DNA of 64,000 bases from Thielaviopsis euricoi (lineage: Eukaryota; Ascomycota; Sordariomycetes; Microascales; Ceratocystidaceae). A program made the position numbers and the translations under genes. Every line of letters begins with the position of its first letter. The first letter of the stretch is position 1. Under the pieces are notes generated by a model, which was not told the DNA's origin, searched no databases, and saw only the letters and a program-made list of their open reading frames with translations. Below are positions 25,744 through 37,476 of this stretch, piece by piece. The stretch lies in assembly GCA_001599615.1 (NCBI GenBank), contig BCHJ01000006.1, forward strand, positions 250,744-314,743, in the 5' to 3' direction.

Positions 25744-27241
25744 TTAAACAAAAGCCTGGACACCCGTCATGGCACGGCCCAGAATCAAGCCTAGAGAAAG
25801 AAAGAAAAAAAAAATAAACAGTTAGCAAACAGCCCATGCCCGTCCATCCGTCAACGTAGACTCACTGTGAATATCGCTCTGGCCTTCGTATGTCTGCGTC
25901 ACGAACAAGTTGGCCACATGGCGGCCAATGTGGTACTCGTCACTGACGGCATTTCCGCCAAAGATCTCCTGCAGGCTTCTCGCGTTCTTGAGCGCCATAT
26001 CGCAGTTCTGTCTCTTGATCATGCTAATCATCTCGGGCGTAGCCAGGCCCTGGTCCTTGAGCTTTCCGACCTGGATAGCAGCCAGCGTGCCGTAGGCTGC
26101 GTCGGTGCTCGCATCGGCCAGCTTCTTCTGGATCAGCTGGTACTTGGCCAGCGGGTTGCCCTTGAACTGCTTGCGCTCCATGGCGTACGTGCGTGCACGC
26201 GCAATGCAGTCTTCCAGAGCGCCCATGACTCCCAGGGCAATGCCGTAGCGGGCCGAGTTGAGGCAGGCAAACGGGCCGCGCAGACCCTCAATCTCGGGGA
26301 ACATGTTCTCCTTGGGCACGGGGCAGCCGTCCATCAGGATCATGCCGGTGATGGAGGCGCGCAGGCCCGTCTTGTGCGGGATCTTGGGGGTCTCCAGAGT
26401 ACCGGGAGGGCACAGCTTGCGCTCAACCAGGAAGCCGCGGATCTTGCCAGTGTCATGAAGCTTGGCCCACACCATCAGCACATCGGCAATGGGCGAGTTG
26501 GTAATCCACGTCTTGGAACCCGACAGCACGTACATACCCTCCTTGGTGGGATGCGGCTTGGCCACCGTCTCCATGCTGCCCGGGTCACTGCCATGATTGG
26601 GCTCGGTCAGGCCAAAGCATCCAATCAAGTCACCAGTGGCCATTTCAGGCAGGAAGCGCTCCTTTTGCTCGGGGCTGCCCCATTCATGGATACCGCCCAT
26701 GACCAGCGACGACTGTACCGACATTCCGGAGCGGTAGCCGCTGTCGACACGCTCAACAGCACGGGTAATCAATCCGTTGGCCACGGTGCTAACGCCGGCA
26801 CAGCCGTAACCGTCAATGGTAGCACCGAGAAGGCCCAGCTCGCCCATTTCACGAAGGATGTTGCGGTCATAGTTTTCGTCGCGGTAGGCCTCTGCAGTAC
26901 AGTGCGAGTCGTGTTAGCAAAGGGGGGCCAAGGACATGTTTCGTTTCGTTTCATTTCATTTCATTTTGTTTAGTTGTGTTGTATATACATGTGCACGGGA
27001 GAAAGAGAGAGGGAGGGAGTAACTAACGCAGGACGCGTGGCTGCAGGTGCTCCTGGGCATACTTTTCGGCCGTCTCCGAGACAGCCAGTTCCTCATCTGT
27101 CAGCAGACTCTTGCTCAGCAGCGGATCCTCCCAGTCGTACACCGGGCCGCTATGCGAAGCAAACGTGCGAGTCTGAATGGCTGGCCGGATAGCCAGACGA
27201 GCAGCAGCACGAAGCGGGATTCTACACAGAGACGGGGCCAT
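25744..27241 (-). CDS. Glutaryl-CoA dehydrogenase, mitochondrial (acyl-CoA dehydrogenase family)
   Basis: Three exons, 27241-27028, 26891-25866 and 25790-25744, give 428 aa. The enzyme oxidatively decarboxylates glutaryl-CoA to crotonyl-CoA in lysine and tryptophan breakdown, passing electrons to ETF through FAD. The N-terminus (MAPSLCRIPLRAAARLAIRP) is basic and amphipathic, as for a mitochondrial import signal. MGELGLLGATIDGYG opens the acyl-CoA dehydrogenase core; CFGLTEPNHGSDPG is the substrate/FAD signature; RIRGF-type loop KIRGFLVER and EIFGGNAVSDEYHI are FAD/CoA contacts. The catalytic base is Glu407 in TYEGQSDIH, the GCDH position, followed by SLILGRAMTGVQAF. The 47-nt last exon supplies this conserved end. 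An in-frame upstream extension exists to 27316, but it is Phe-rich leader and I prefer the ATG at 27241. Intron 1 contains a TTTCA/TTTCG pentamer repeat. Confidence 0.95.
26939..26970 (+). repeat. TTTCG/TTTCA pentamer repeat in GCDH intron 1
   Basis: About six consecutive pentamers (TTTCG then TTTCA, drifting to TTTTG) lie inside the 136-nt first intron of the GCDH gene. It is neutral microsatellite-like sequence. Confidence 0.8.
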
Positions 27242-29056
27242 TATTTGAAGCAAAGCCAACAGATAGAAAAAGAAAAAAAAAATAAGATCAAGAAAAGCCG
27301 AGGTTAGTCTGAGCAAGACAGGAACAGCAACACCGACAACAAACGGGAAGAGAAATTCAGGAACGCTAAAATAGGACGAAGAATGTGTTTAGTAAAGAAA
27401 ATCTGACACGCGACAGCTCTAAAGTGATTCCCCCACAAAAACAAGCCGGATCAGATCACGATAACCCGGATGCTCGGTTTAATGTGGGGAAGCAAACCGA
27501 TGCCGATAATAAAGCGCCACTAAGCCGAGCCTTAGCGGTTAATAACCCTATAATGTGACGAGTCATTACCGCTAGGGTTGCTAATACAGTAACCCTCTTA
27601 CACTGGATAACCCTTGCAGATGGCCATTACAACCCCCATTGAATTCCATGCGTGACTTCGGAGCGCACCGACAAAAGTTTAGACTCAAGTTATTAACGGC
27701 AACTTTAGACGAGAGTCTTGGTCCAGATAGTTTCCCTAAAAAGCAGCGAGCCATAGTAATGTCAGTACGTAGTAGCAATGCTACTTAATACCACCCAAGA
27801 ACAGGGCGGGCAGCCTTCAAGCTTAATTACGACATTGTTTTTCCAGATTCTCCATGTTCTGAAACATGGGCACAACCTCAGCTCCCCCGTTACTGGCGCA
27901 TGTGTGTTATTTCTTGATATTTCCTTATTTTGTCGGAGATTTCTTCCCTCTGTGCCACGAACACCGTCAAGAACAACAGCAGGCAAGGCGGCTATTGCTT
28001 GTAGCAGCAGTATCACTAGCACTAGAGCTATCGCTACAGAGATATTTGTATGTTTTGACTGACGTAAAATGGGCCACGAAATTCCCCGGCTGTTTCAGAG
28101 TCTTCCCGGAAGCACATGTTTTTTTTTGGTCTCTTCGTATGCCACACACACATATACACATACAAACATACAAGCGATCAGCAGAAATAAAATAGTCGTC
28201 GACAACAAGAAGCAGGCTGATGTGACAGTCGATCACTGACGGTACATGTGTCTCTTTGACCTCTTGATGTTTATTCCGTATACACAAAGTGGAACTGTTT
28301 GGACTGTATAGCCACAATATGGGGGTGTCACCGGAAAAAACTATTTTATCAAGGCGTGGTTCCAGGGACATTATGCTTGAGTGAAAGATGCTTGGCTTCT
28401 GGTGATAGTTGAGAGATCAGGTGGCTGGAGACTTTTGCAATAGAGGAGAAGGAAAACAGACGAAGCGATGAAGAAGCGAGAGGGGGCGCGGTTAGGATTG
28501 GGGACTGTCATCTTGCCAGATCGATGCAGCTAAAAAAGCATAAGTGCTAGTGCAAATAGTGCCTTTTTTTATTTATTTATTTATTAGTAGCACATCAACG
28601 ACTAGTGGTACGTACTGGCTGTAAGTAAGTAGTACCAGCTAGATCATCCGAACAATGCGCATTGGCCGTGCTCCAGGTAGGGCATAAGAAGGAGAAAAGG
28701 GCAGGCGGCCACATGAAGGAGGAGACTAAAAGACTAGAGAATGGGGCAACAGTAGAGCCAGTCTTTTTTTTTTTTTTTTTTTCTTATTGCTTTTTCTACT
28801 TCTCCTGTTGACGCTGTTTGTTTCGCATTGGTGAACTTAGTGTGGCTCGTACGAGCTTAACTTAAAAAAGAAAAAAAAAAAAACAGCCCTGCTTTGTTGC
28901 TCATTGTTCTTCATGAGTGTGTGTCTTTTTTATATTAAGAGCAGGGGGTTTATTTTTCCATTTTGCTAACTATGGAAAAGGGTCCCTTTCATTGGACACA
29001 CCCCTCCTCCTCTAAATTCCTTTACGTTTATTTTGATATGGCGGCAAGACGCGCGT

Positions 29057-29088
<32 letters not shown>

Positions 29089-32000
29089 GCGAAACATAGC
29101 GACAACTATTCCACCACTGAAAATATAATACCCCCCAGCAGACCAGACCAGTTACTTGTCCTTATACAGTAACTCAGTCACCAATTCCACTGACGGGGAG
29201 GAATCCGGGGCCAAGAAAACCATGGCGCAAGAGCCAAAGCTAAACCTTCTCTTTCTTTCTCGTCCACGCGCTTGGGTGCATAGATCTGTGATGTTCCTGC
29301 TTCTTCTGGCCATTCCATTCCATTATCTTGTCCAACTCCAGAGGGCGTGTTCTCTCTTTGGGGCCCCTGGATGTTTGTGCTGTAGTTTGTTCATGTAAGT
29401 ACATGTAGAAGCATACTACAGTACAGCACAGTATCACATACTACTCGATATGGTACCGTGCTACAGAGGCCGGTACAGCCGCTGGAACTACTGCATAGTC
29501 AAGCTCTAGAGGCGGATGACGCGTCTCTAATTTTAGCCCCGAGTGCGGCACTACCAACCTTATTCTACTGCCAACTATCACAGCTTTGTACTAGAGCCAA
29601 ACACTAGCTGCGTAGCAGTATATGTTGGAATAAATAGCTGCAGCAGAAACTCACTCCTGGATCCGCAACAGCTGTAGCATTCTACGAAATGATAAACATC
29701 CATGTGTGAGTGTCTCAGTTTGCCTGTAGTGCAGTAGTGTCGATACCTGACAGTGACCCCCACTCACCTCGCTGCCACCTTGCCCAAGCCCTGGGTCTAG
29801 CATATATCGAGCACACATGTACGAAAGGACCTCCATGATTTTATGATGGGGACTTTGAAGTATAACAGATACAGTGCTATAGGCTAGGATGAACCAGCAA
29901 GTGACAGTTCGATCAGGAGGTATCATACTAGAGATGTAAGTAAACAAGTGCTCCATGTGTCTCCCGGACTAGCCTGCCTCTCTGCATCACACACCTGGAG
30001 TCGCCGCTCAGTGAACAGACGCTGGTGGACAACTGGCCAGAGCTACACAGCGTAAATTAGTTTTTGAGCGTTAGTGTATCTTGATCATGGCCCTTGCAGA
30101 CCGACTAGTAGCACTTTCTGCAACTCCTCTTGCGGTCGCTCTGTGGTGGATGTGGCTTATGCTTCGCTTCGCCTCGCTTCTAGGGGGGGTTTGTTTTCAG
30201 TTATGCCAGTCTCTTTGAGCTACACGCCCATGCTGACGACGCCTTTGTTCTACTACTTTGCTGCTCGCTGGTGGTGGGGTGAATGCTCATCAGAGGCATG
30301 TATAGACAGGACTGTTTGCTGCCGTTAGTGCCGATGCTGGTCGGATACTCAGTCGAAGGACGTGGAACAGACTGCATGTCAACGACTGCCGATATAACTG
30401 GCGGGTATATAAAGAAACGCGGAAGAAAAAAAGAGAAATATACTCCGGTCCGGCTTCAAAAGGTAGAAATAGGCCGACTCAAAACTGATAACCAGTACAG
30501 TACTTGCTCCCTGGAGATAGTCCTCCCTTGAGGTCTTCACAGCCTAGAACTAGACACTAGATGAATTTCTGAACATTTCGATTTAGACATAGATATCGAC
30601 AGACATTGAGAGCAAAATGTAATATAATGACAGGGAAGCTAGTATGACGACGGACCTTCTTTGTTGTTGCAAAAATTTCGGCATATAACTTGTACAAGCA
30701 GGCGTATAAAGAGACACAGACTGGTGTGGAGAATATAATCCAATCCAAGCGCTTTGGCAGCACGTCAGTGCATACATGACTAAGAGGATTAGAAATCTTG
30801 CAAGCGCAACAAATTCACCCAAAACCTCATGATTCTTCACTACTGCTGCTTCGTAATGTTGTATGTAGCTTTGTGTAAGAGGTCAGAAAGACTGCACATT
30901 GCCGAGGACTATGCGTGTCTGTGTCTGCAGACAACTCAATCTTGCGGCTCCGGACAGTCAGCTAGGCGGGCTCCCACCGTTGCATCTCTTTTCTTTTCTG
31001 AGACTGGCCGCTTAGCTGGATTCGTGAGAACACGCGGCTCTTGTTCCATATTTGTCTTTGGCGGTTTTCTATTTGCATGATTTTGACCGCCTGAATATAC
31101 TTTTACAGACACTGTAAAGGGATGTCCAGCAATCCAGCTGATATTCACATGGAGAGCAAGTGAGGGAGATAGAGAAAGATTGCACTCCTCTCTACTCATA
31201 ACAGGAACAACAAAAAAACAATGTTGCCTCTGTGCTGTGGCTCTTTCTACGCCCGCCCTTGGGCTTCCTGTTTTCTCATTCTTGTGAGCATATCACTGTT
31301 AGCCTAGCACAGGGACAAGCTTAAAAGCAAATACAACCCGTATCAGGGCATTTTCTTGTCATGTCATGGACGGCTCACTTGTTTGTCTTTTCTCAAGGCG
31401 GGCGGGCGGACGAGATCCGGTCTTCACGATTTTTATTTTTTATCTTTGTTGGAAAATACACAATCAAGCGAGACCGACTAAGCAGGGCTCGCGTATCTCA
31501 GGTGGACCGCCCGTGAGCAAACTTGATGAGAAAAAAAAAAGGGGAAAAGAAAAAGAAAAAAATATATATTAGGTGTGGTGACGTGGTGTTGGTAATCGAA
31601 GAATACCAATTAGCAATCACAGAATAATAACATGTCTTATACTTGCTCTAACTCTATAAACCCTAATTGTCGTTGTAGCAGTAACCATAAGTAAACAGAA
31701 GCCGGTTAGCTATTCCGTAGCTAACATGTACCACTGTACTATCATTACATAGTATAATTCTCTCCTGCGTCATCCTAGACATTTCTCTATCCCTCGATGA
31801 CGAACACCTGCAAGATGGAATGAAATAGCTCTCTCATTTTGACTTAAACTCCAAGACAACTCAAAATAAACACCATGCCTATGCCATGCCTGTCTACTCT
31901 ACTTCGTACCACTCATTTACTGGCCCCAGGAAGCAGCATTAGAAATACACAAGAAAGTTTATGTCTCGTCCGTCAAGCCGAGGAGACGGGACATGGAAAG

Positions 32001-32948
32001 ATGCAGAAAGTCTACCGACAATGGGCTGTTTTTCTTGTCTTCTTTTTTTTTTTTTCAGTTGATTGATTGGTTACGTTACTTGGTTCAGGATCAGACAGAC
32101 AGCAGAAATAAGCTTACAGCTGACAAGAAGAAAATTAAACAAAAAGTCTAGATTTGGCCACCTGTTAGGCAACAATGACTAAACAAACCAAGACATTTTT
32201 ACTTTCTAGACCAAAGTCTTTTTTTTTTCTCTTTTTCTTTTTCTTGGCAAGACTAAAAGAAAATAAGAAAACACATGACGAGATAATTAAGCAAACTTTC
32301 ACGGCGCATATGCTGCAATTGCGGGAAGAAAATAGAGCAAAAGAACCAGTCTCAGAGACGGTACAATCAATATAGACAATATAATAATAAATAACGCCGC
32401 TTTGTGTGAGCAAGTTTCCCCCTCCCAAATAAAAAAAGAATAAAAAAAAAGGAAATGAATAAAAAAAGACAAACAAAAAAAATAGACACGATTTGTTCCC
32501 AATACGATAAGCAAGTAATAAAAAAAGCAATAGAAAAAAACCTCCCGGGTGAAAAAAAAAAAAAAGAAAAAACACGACTGAATGACACGAATGTGGTAAT
32601 GACACGATTTCCAAGCAACAAGAACCAAAATAATAACCAAGAAGAAAAAAAAGACACGATGAGAAGAGTACACGAAAAAAAATCATCAACTGTTGCCGCC
32701 CGTAAGTGTATAACAAAAAAGAAAAGACAGAAAAAAACACAAAACAAATGACAGGAGATCCAAGAAACAAGCCGCCCAAAGAGTAACAAAAGAAAAAAAA
32801 AATAAAAAGGAAAAGAGGAGATAAAAAAGACAATATCGAGAAAAGAAAGGAAAAAAAAAACAATGCCACGTTTAGCTGAAGGGAACAGCAGAGAAAAAGA
32901 TCAAAGTGAAAGAGAAAAGAGACAATAGAAAAGAAAAAAAAAGGGAGC
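27242..32948. other. 5.7 kb gene-free region
   Basis: This lies between the GCDH start and the 3' end of the WOPR gene. It has A/T homopolymers (for example 28764-28781 and 29061-29088), an ATTT repeat at 28567-28585, and from 32200 to 32940 extremely A-rich + strand DNA, which is T-rich downstream of the WOPR stop and so probably its 3' UTR. The ORFs in that A-rich stretch are Phe/Leu low complexity on the minus strand. I see no supported gene. Confidence 0.55.
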
Positions 32949-34418
32949 TTAAACCCGGAACTTTTTGTTGAGCAGGTTAATAGCACGTGCGTCCTGCTCG
33001 GCGCCCGTCGCCTGGCCAATGTTGCCAGGCTTAATAGACGGCAGTGTGTTGCCCGTAGGCGACGTCGGCTCGTGGTGAAGCAGCGCACTAAGGCCAGCCT
33101 TGGAGTCCGACGCCGACACAGCACTGCGCGGCGGCGAGTGCGACATGGCACGGTTAGTGGGCGAGCGAGCCAGAGACATGGCAGAAGTGGTGGCAATCGG
33201 CGACACAGACAAGACGGGCGCCGGCAGCGAGGGCTTAACGCTGCCCATAGTGCCGATCGGCGGCAGAGGACCCGACGGGTTGCGAGCATTGTGCGCCATG
33301 CGTGGGTCAACCAGACCAGGCTCTTGCTTCAGCATCGGCGGGTACTCGTGCGTAGGGCTGCGCATGGGCTCAGCGCTCGACTTGTACGGAGACAGCGAGC
33401 TCGCGCCCGGCGGCGGGCCAGGAGGGTAGTAGCTGGGCGGGTGTTGAGAAGTCGCCGTCAAGGGAGTAGGCAGCGGAGAGGTAGAGTAATGCTGCTGTTG
33501 CTGCTGCTGCTGCTGCTGAGGAGGCATGTAACCCATGGGGGGCTGGCCAGCGTGCGGGTGGGCGTGCGGGTGGGCGTGCGGGTGGGCATGATGAGGGTGG
33601 ACGTGCGAAACCATGTGAGGCGGAGGGTGGCCATAGTAGGAAGCACCAGTCGAGTAGGGGTTGGCACCGTACGGGGGAGTAGCCACAGGCGAAGGCGGGT
33701 AAGCCCCATAGTGGTGCTGGGCGTACTGAGGCTGATACGGAGGCATGTGAGGAGGCATCGGGCGGCCGTGAGGCATAGGAGAACCGTGAATGTGCTGCTG
33801 CATGTACGCCTGCATGGCAATGGGCGCCTTGGCCATGGCAGCCGACGACCCGCTCTCGCACCAAGTGGTGTCAGGGTACATGCCCTTTGGTGGCACGATT
33901 TGCCGCAGAGCGGGATCGGTAGTAGGTGTCACCAGGCTCTCGCTGCCAGGGCGGGTGTAGTAGGAAATCAGGTGCAGGTGCTGGCCGTTCTGGGCTGTAA
34001 TGGAAAAAGACTGCTTCATGAGACCATCAGGCTTGTAACGGTAGCCTTCCGGCTCGTTGCTGTCCTGGTCTTCGTCACTGCCACGGCCCGAGTCGGGTGT
34101 CCGGCCAGCGTTGCGCTTCGGGCCGGAGAGAGGAGCACCAAAGCCGCTACTTCTCTTGCCCTCCATTTCACGGTATGTCAGGAAACTACCCGAGACTCTG
34201 CTAGCACTCCACGACTTGCCGTCAGTCCAACGGCGCATGCCAGCCTCGCGCTCATCCCACACGAAAACGGAACCTGGGCGGATGGCTTGACGTTCCTTTT
34301 CCGAGAGGCGGCGCTGGACTCTGGGGAGAAGGCCGATGCGGCAGGCTTCGAATAGCTTGATGGCATCGGCCGGCGTGCGGACGATGCCGTAATATGTTTC
34401 CATTCGTGTTACGTTCAT
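32949..34418 (-). CDS. WOPR-domain transcriptional regulator (Gti1/Pac2 family, Pac2-like)
   Basis: One exon of 489 aa, no intron. WOPR box part a covers about residues 7-87 (TYYGIVRTPADAIKLFEACR through RRWTDGKSWSASRV and FLTYREMEG). A charged linker (88-127) separates it from part b at about 128-157 (KPDGLMKQSFSIT, HLHLISYYTR). These two halves form one DNA-binding fold in the family. The wording VFVWDEREAGMRRWTDG and SGSFLTYRE fits the Pac2 branch better than the Wor1/Ryp1/Sge1 branch, which has an FIYEE/ILGNFL pattern; this branch call is from memory of the families. Thr65 in RRWTDG is at the position of the proposed PKA site. The rest is a Pro/His/Gln/Ser-rich tail with a His-Pro-His-Ala repeat and nine Gln. 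Family members control mating, conidiation, morphological switching and virulence. It is flanked by 5.7 kb and 21 kb of non-coding DNA. Confidence 0.93.
   Translation of the reverse strand: MNVTRMETYYGIVRTPADAIKLFEACRIGLLPRVQRRLSEKERQAIRPGSVFVWDEREAGMRRWTDGKSWSASRVSGSFLTYREMEGKRSSGFGAPLSGPKRNAGRTPDSGRGSDEDQDSNEPEGYRYKPDGLMKQSFSITAQNGQHLHLISYYTRPGSESLVTPTTDPALRQIVPPKGMYPDTTWCESGSSAAMAKAPIAMQAYMQQHIHGSPMPHGRPMPPHMPPYQPQYAQHHYGAYPPSPVATPPYGANPYSTGASYYGHPPPHMVSHVHPHHAHPHAHPHAHPHAGQPPMGYMPPQQQQQQQQQHYSTSPLPTPLTATSQHPPSYYPPGPPPGASSLSPYKSSAEPMRSPTHEYPPMLKQEPGLVDPRMAHNARNPSGPLPPIGTMGSVKPSLPAPVLSVSPIATTSAMSLARSPTNRAMSHSPPRSAVSASDSKAGLSALLHHEPTSPTGNTLPSIKPGNIGQATGAEQDARAINLLNKKFRV
33490..33521 (+). repeat. 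CTG/CAG triplet repeat encoding poly-Gln
   Basis: CTG with one TTG variant on the + strand (CAG/CAA on the coding strand) encodes nine Gln in the WOPR protein tail. Triplet tracts in such tails commonly vary between isolates. Confidence 0.8.
33550..33588 (+). repeat. 12-nt tandem repeat encoding His-Pro-His-Ala
   Basis: A GC-rich 12-nt unit (GTGCGGGTGGGC) is repeated about three times and encodes HPHA repeats in the WOPR protein. The + strand has six G runs of three or more within 35 nt. Confidence 0.85.
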
Positions 34419-34434
34419 GGTATCTGAATGGTAG

Positions 34435-35000
34435 TGGCGGCGATGGAGGGAGGAGGCGATGAAAACGAAGGGGGGATGTCGTTAACGGCCGCTATAGCAG
34501 TGTGATGGCGGCGAATTAAGATATCGATGCGGAATATCGGCGGCGATACGATGTATGACAATTAGGATAAAGGCCGTAATAGGATAAAGCACAGAGGATG
34601 ACTGTGTATATTGTAAATGGATAGATGGTGATAGACGGGATGAGTAAAGGCTTTGTAAGAATAAATCGATGAAGAAAAAAAAAAAAAAGAAAAAGAGAGA
34701 GATATTGTAAAGGCAAAAAGAAGGAAAGGCAAACGAATGAACGGGGTGCCGGTTGTCTTTGATATAAATAAACAAGAATGGAAACGGAATGGGAACGGCA
34801 GCCCAGCACCTAGAACGAAATAATCAAGAATAAATGATGGAATAAAAAAAAATAAAATAAAAAAGCAGGTGAAAAATAAATAAAATAAAAATAATAAAAT
34901 AAAGAGCCAATCTGACCTGACGTAGCCTAGTGTGATTCTATGGGGGTGTGTGAACAGAAAAGAATAGGAAAGGAAGCCAGAAGGAATGTGATTTGCTAGC
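34435..35000 (-). promoter_or_regulatory. Pyrimidine-rich promoter/leader of the WOPR gene
   Basis: On the minus strand this stretch is C/T-rich, with poly-T runs near 34676-34688, and lies just upstream of the ATG at 34418. It is open in several frames only because it is low complexity. I infer 5' UTR or core promoter. The transcription start is not visible. Confidence 0.4.
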
Positions 35001-35330
35001 AACAGCGGGGGTCACTTTCTACCTACCCTGCCCTGCCGCTGCTTCATACTGGGTAAGTGAGTGAGTTAGTGAGTGGGTTGACTTTACGTGCTTGGGGCTT
35101 GTACTTGGCACAGCACTTTGGCTTTGGCTGTTTAAACTCTGGGAGGGGGGCACACACCTTAAAATGGACAAAGACTTGTTTTCAGTGAGCTTCTTTAGTG
35201 GGTTCTCTAGCGCATTTCAGTGGCAGACCGCCTAAGCCAAGTACGTGAATTTTAGTCGCCACCACCCACTAACTACAACCAAAAGTTAACAGAGACATTT
35301 TGTTTTCACCATCACCGGCGTTGACGTACC

Positions 35331-35355
35331 CAGAGCAGAGCAGAGCAGAGCAGAG
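35331..35355 (+). repeat. CAGAG pentamer array
   Basis: Five copies of CAGAG in tandem, in the WOPR upstream region. Confidence 0.9.
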
Positions 35356-35730
35356 AATGTACAAGAACATGAGCAAAGTAGGAATAATGCAACCAAGAAA
35401 TCGAGCGCCGACGCATCCGCCAGGAAATACCAGCAGGCTCAAATGTGGCTCAACGCAGCCCAGCCGACAGACAACGGTGGCCGTGAAATAACAGTAATGC
35501 AATGCACTGACAGGATAGAAGAAGACTTGACTGTTTGGATTGGATTCAGAGGCTGCCAGTAGCCAGAACTGCCATGTTCTTGATTAAGACACTTGAGCCT
35601 GCTAGTTCGTAGCAGTGACGACGCCTGCGACAATTACAGAAGGGGGAAGACCTCGTTTGTAGTTTTAGCGGCAGTTTTAGTGGACTTGACCTTAAAACGG
35701 TACGGTACCCCCCAGTACTTGAGCAAAGTC

Positions 35731-35732
<2 letters not shown>

Positions 35733-35766
<34 letters not shown>
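35733..35766 (+). repeat. Poly-T run (34 nt)
   Basis: An uninterrupted run of 34 T, 1.3 kb upstream of the WOPR ATG. On the gene's strand it is poly-A. The length may be imprecise in the assembly. Confidence 0.9.
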
Positions 35767-36107
35767 CGGGGGGTTCAGTCAGAAGCCAAGACACAGCACT
35801 GCGTAAGGCCTTCGGCTGAAGTTTCCTGGCACAACAAGCAGGTGAAGCTCAGTGCGAACTTTAAGTTAATCCTCAAACACAAGAGCATTGTCTGAGTGGT
35901 GTAGACTGTTTTCGTTTATGTTTCTTGGTTGCTAGGGCTTCGTCATTTCTTGTTGATCTTGGTTTTTTTTTTTTTTTCTTTCGTTCTCCAAGTCTTTGCG
36001 GTCGGTCGCGTTGACGAGTTGGCATCAAAAATAGATGGTCTATTTTAGTGATGCGATTCAGCTTTGTAGATGCGGTCTTTGTCTTCCCTGGTTGTTATTT
36101 TTTTTGT

Positions 36108-36143
<36 letters not shown>

Positions 36144-36275
36144 AGCGATCGTCACAGCATAAAAGACTGTTTACAACAAGCTAATAAACATAAACTGGTG
36201 GCAAAGTCAATCAACGTAACGCAATCCTGGGGGGCGTGCGGTACGGCGTACCGTGAAGTTGGTACTTAACACCAC

Positions 36276-36345
36276 TCTACCATACTTTACTCTACTTTAC
36301 TTTACTTTCACTATACAGTGCAGCGCAGTGCAGCGCCATACAGTG
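36276..36345 (+). repeat. Adjacent pentamer arrays (CTTTA then CAGCG/CAGTG)
   Basis: Two imperfect pentanucleotide arrays follow each other: a CTTTA/TTACT array to 36309 and a CAGTG/CAGCG array at 36315-36345. Both are non-coding. Confidence 0.8.
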
Positions 36346-37369
36346 CTTCTTACCAACCTAGCTGTAGAGGGCGTGTACACAGTAGCATTACAAGGAAGGG
36401 CCCAGGGATTAACTAGAAGGAAACTAAAAACTATAAACTATATAAGTGCTATGTAGGCATTGTAGCGGACTCGTGGCTAACTTGAAGAGGATCAGCAGAG
36501 CTGTCGACTAACTTGTATGCTTGCTTGCTTGCTCTCTTTCTTTCAGGTATTGGACTGAAGTTGAAGTGTAATGTGCGTGCAGGTATGGCAATCAATCGGT
36601 GGGGGGATAAGAATGAGAAGAGAACGGGGGATGGGGGATGGGGGAGGGGGGAAGAGACTGGCCGACCGACGACGGGGAAACTCGCAGGGCGTGGACAAAA
36701 AAGATGAGAGAGCTGATTCTGATGCTGATGCTGATTCTGTGCTGTGCTGTGGCTTCGTCTTGTGTTTATGCTTCTTGCGTTTCCTCATGTTTGCGCCAGA
36801 TAGATGGATGATGGATAGAGTAAAGGGAGGGAGTGAGGGGGTATGTATATTCTTAGATGGGCTGTTTGCTTGATATGGTAGAGTAGAGCGAAGTTAAAAA
36901 AAAAAAAAAAAAAAAAAGAAAGAAACTCAAAAAAGACAAGGATACCTCCTTGTTCTGGAAGTCAACTTGGCTGCTTGTTAGTTAACTTTAACGAGAGTTG
37001 CATGCGTGTACACTTTACTTTTAGCTGCTGCTTGCTTGGACTCCGATTTGTGCGTAGTCTTTTCTCCTTCCCTCTCCTACTGTACTGTAAAGTACGTACT
37101 GTATGATACTGTATAATAAGCACCACGCTTTTTCTTTTTCTTTTTCTTTTCCTTCTTGCTAGCGCCCTGCAGACTCACTCGAAAACTGCGTGACAATAAC
37201 GCAAAGCCGAACTTTATTCACTGATAAGTGAATGTGGCTTTTATTTTTTCCTATTTGCTCCGTGACTTTCTTTTGCCAAAATATAGCCCGCGAGGGCATA
37301 AGAATCAAGAGGGCAAAATGAGGCACAAAAAAAATAAAATAAAAATATCAATCAATCAATCAATAGAGC

Positions 37370-37370
<1 letters not shown>

Positions 37371-37404
<34 letters not shown>

Positions 37405-37429
37405 AGGAAAAAAAAAAAAAAAAAAAAAT

Positions 37430-37474
<45 letters not shown>
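37371..37474 (+). repeat. Compound poly-A tract
   Basis: A runs of 32, 21 and 44 nt are separated only by GAAGG and TC. An ORF through it encodes poly-Lys and is meaningless. It could be a retroposed tail, but no body sequence is recognisable next to it. Confidence 0.9.

Positions 37475-37476
<2 letters not shown>

Noticed and set aside
25867..26973. 368-codon ORF on the + strand
   Set aside because: It is the antisense shadow of the GCDH gene and has no family motifs.
32165..33310. 381-codon ORF on the minus strand
   Set aside because: It combines the WOPR coding region in a wrong frame with Phe-rich T-tract translation of its 3' flank. It has no domain.
33072..34355. 427-codon ORF on the + strand
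   Set aside because: It is antisense to the WOPR gene, Arg-rich, and arises from the GC-biased third positions of the real gene. The minus-strand frame carries the conserved domain.
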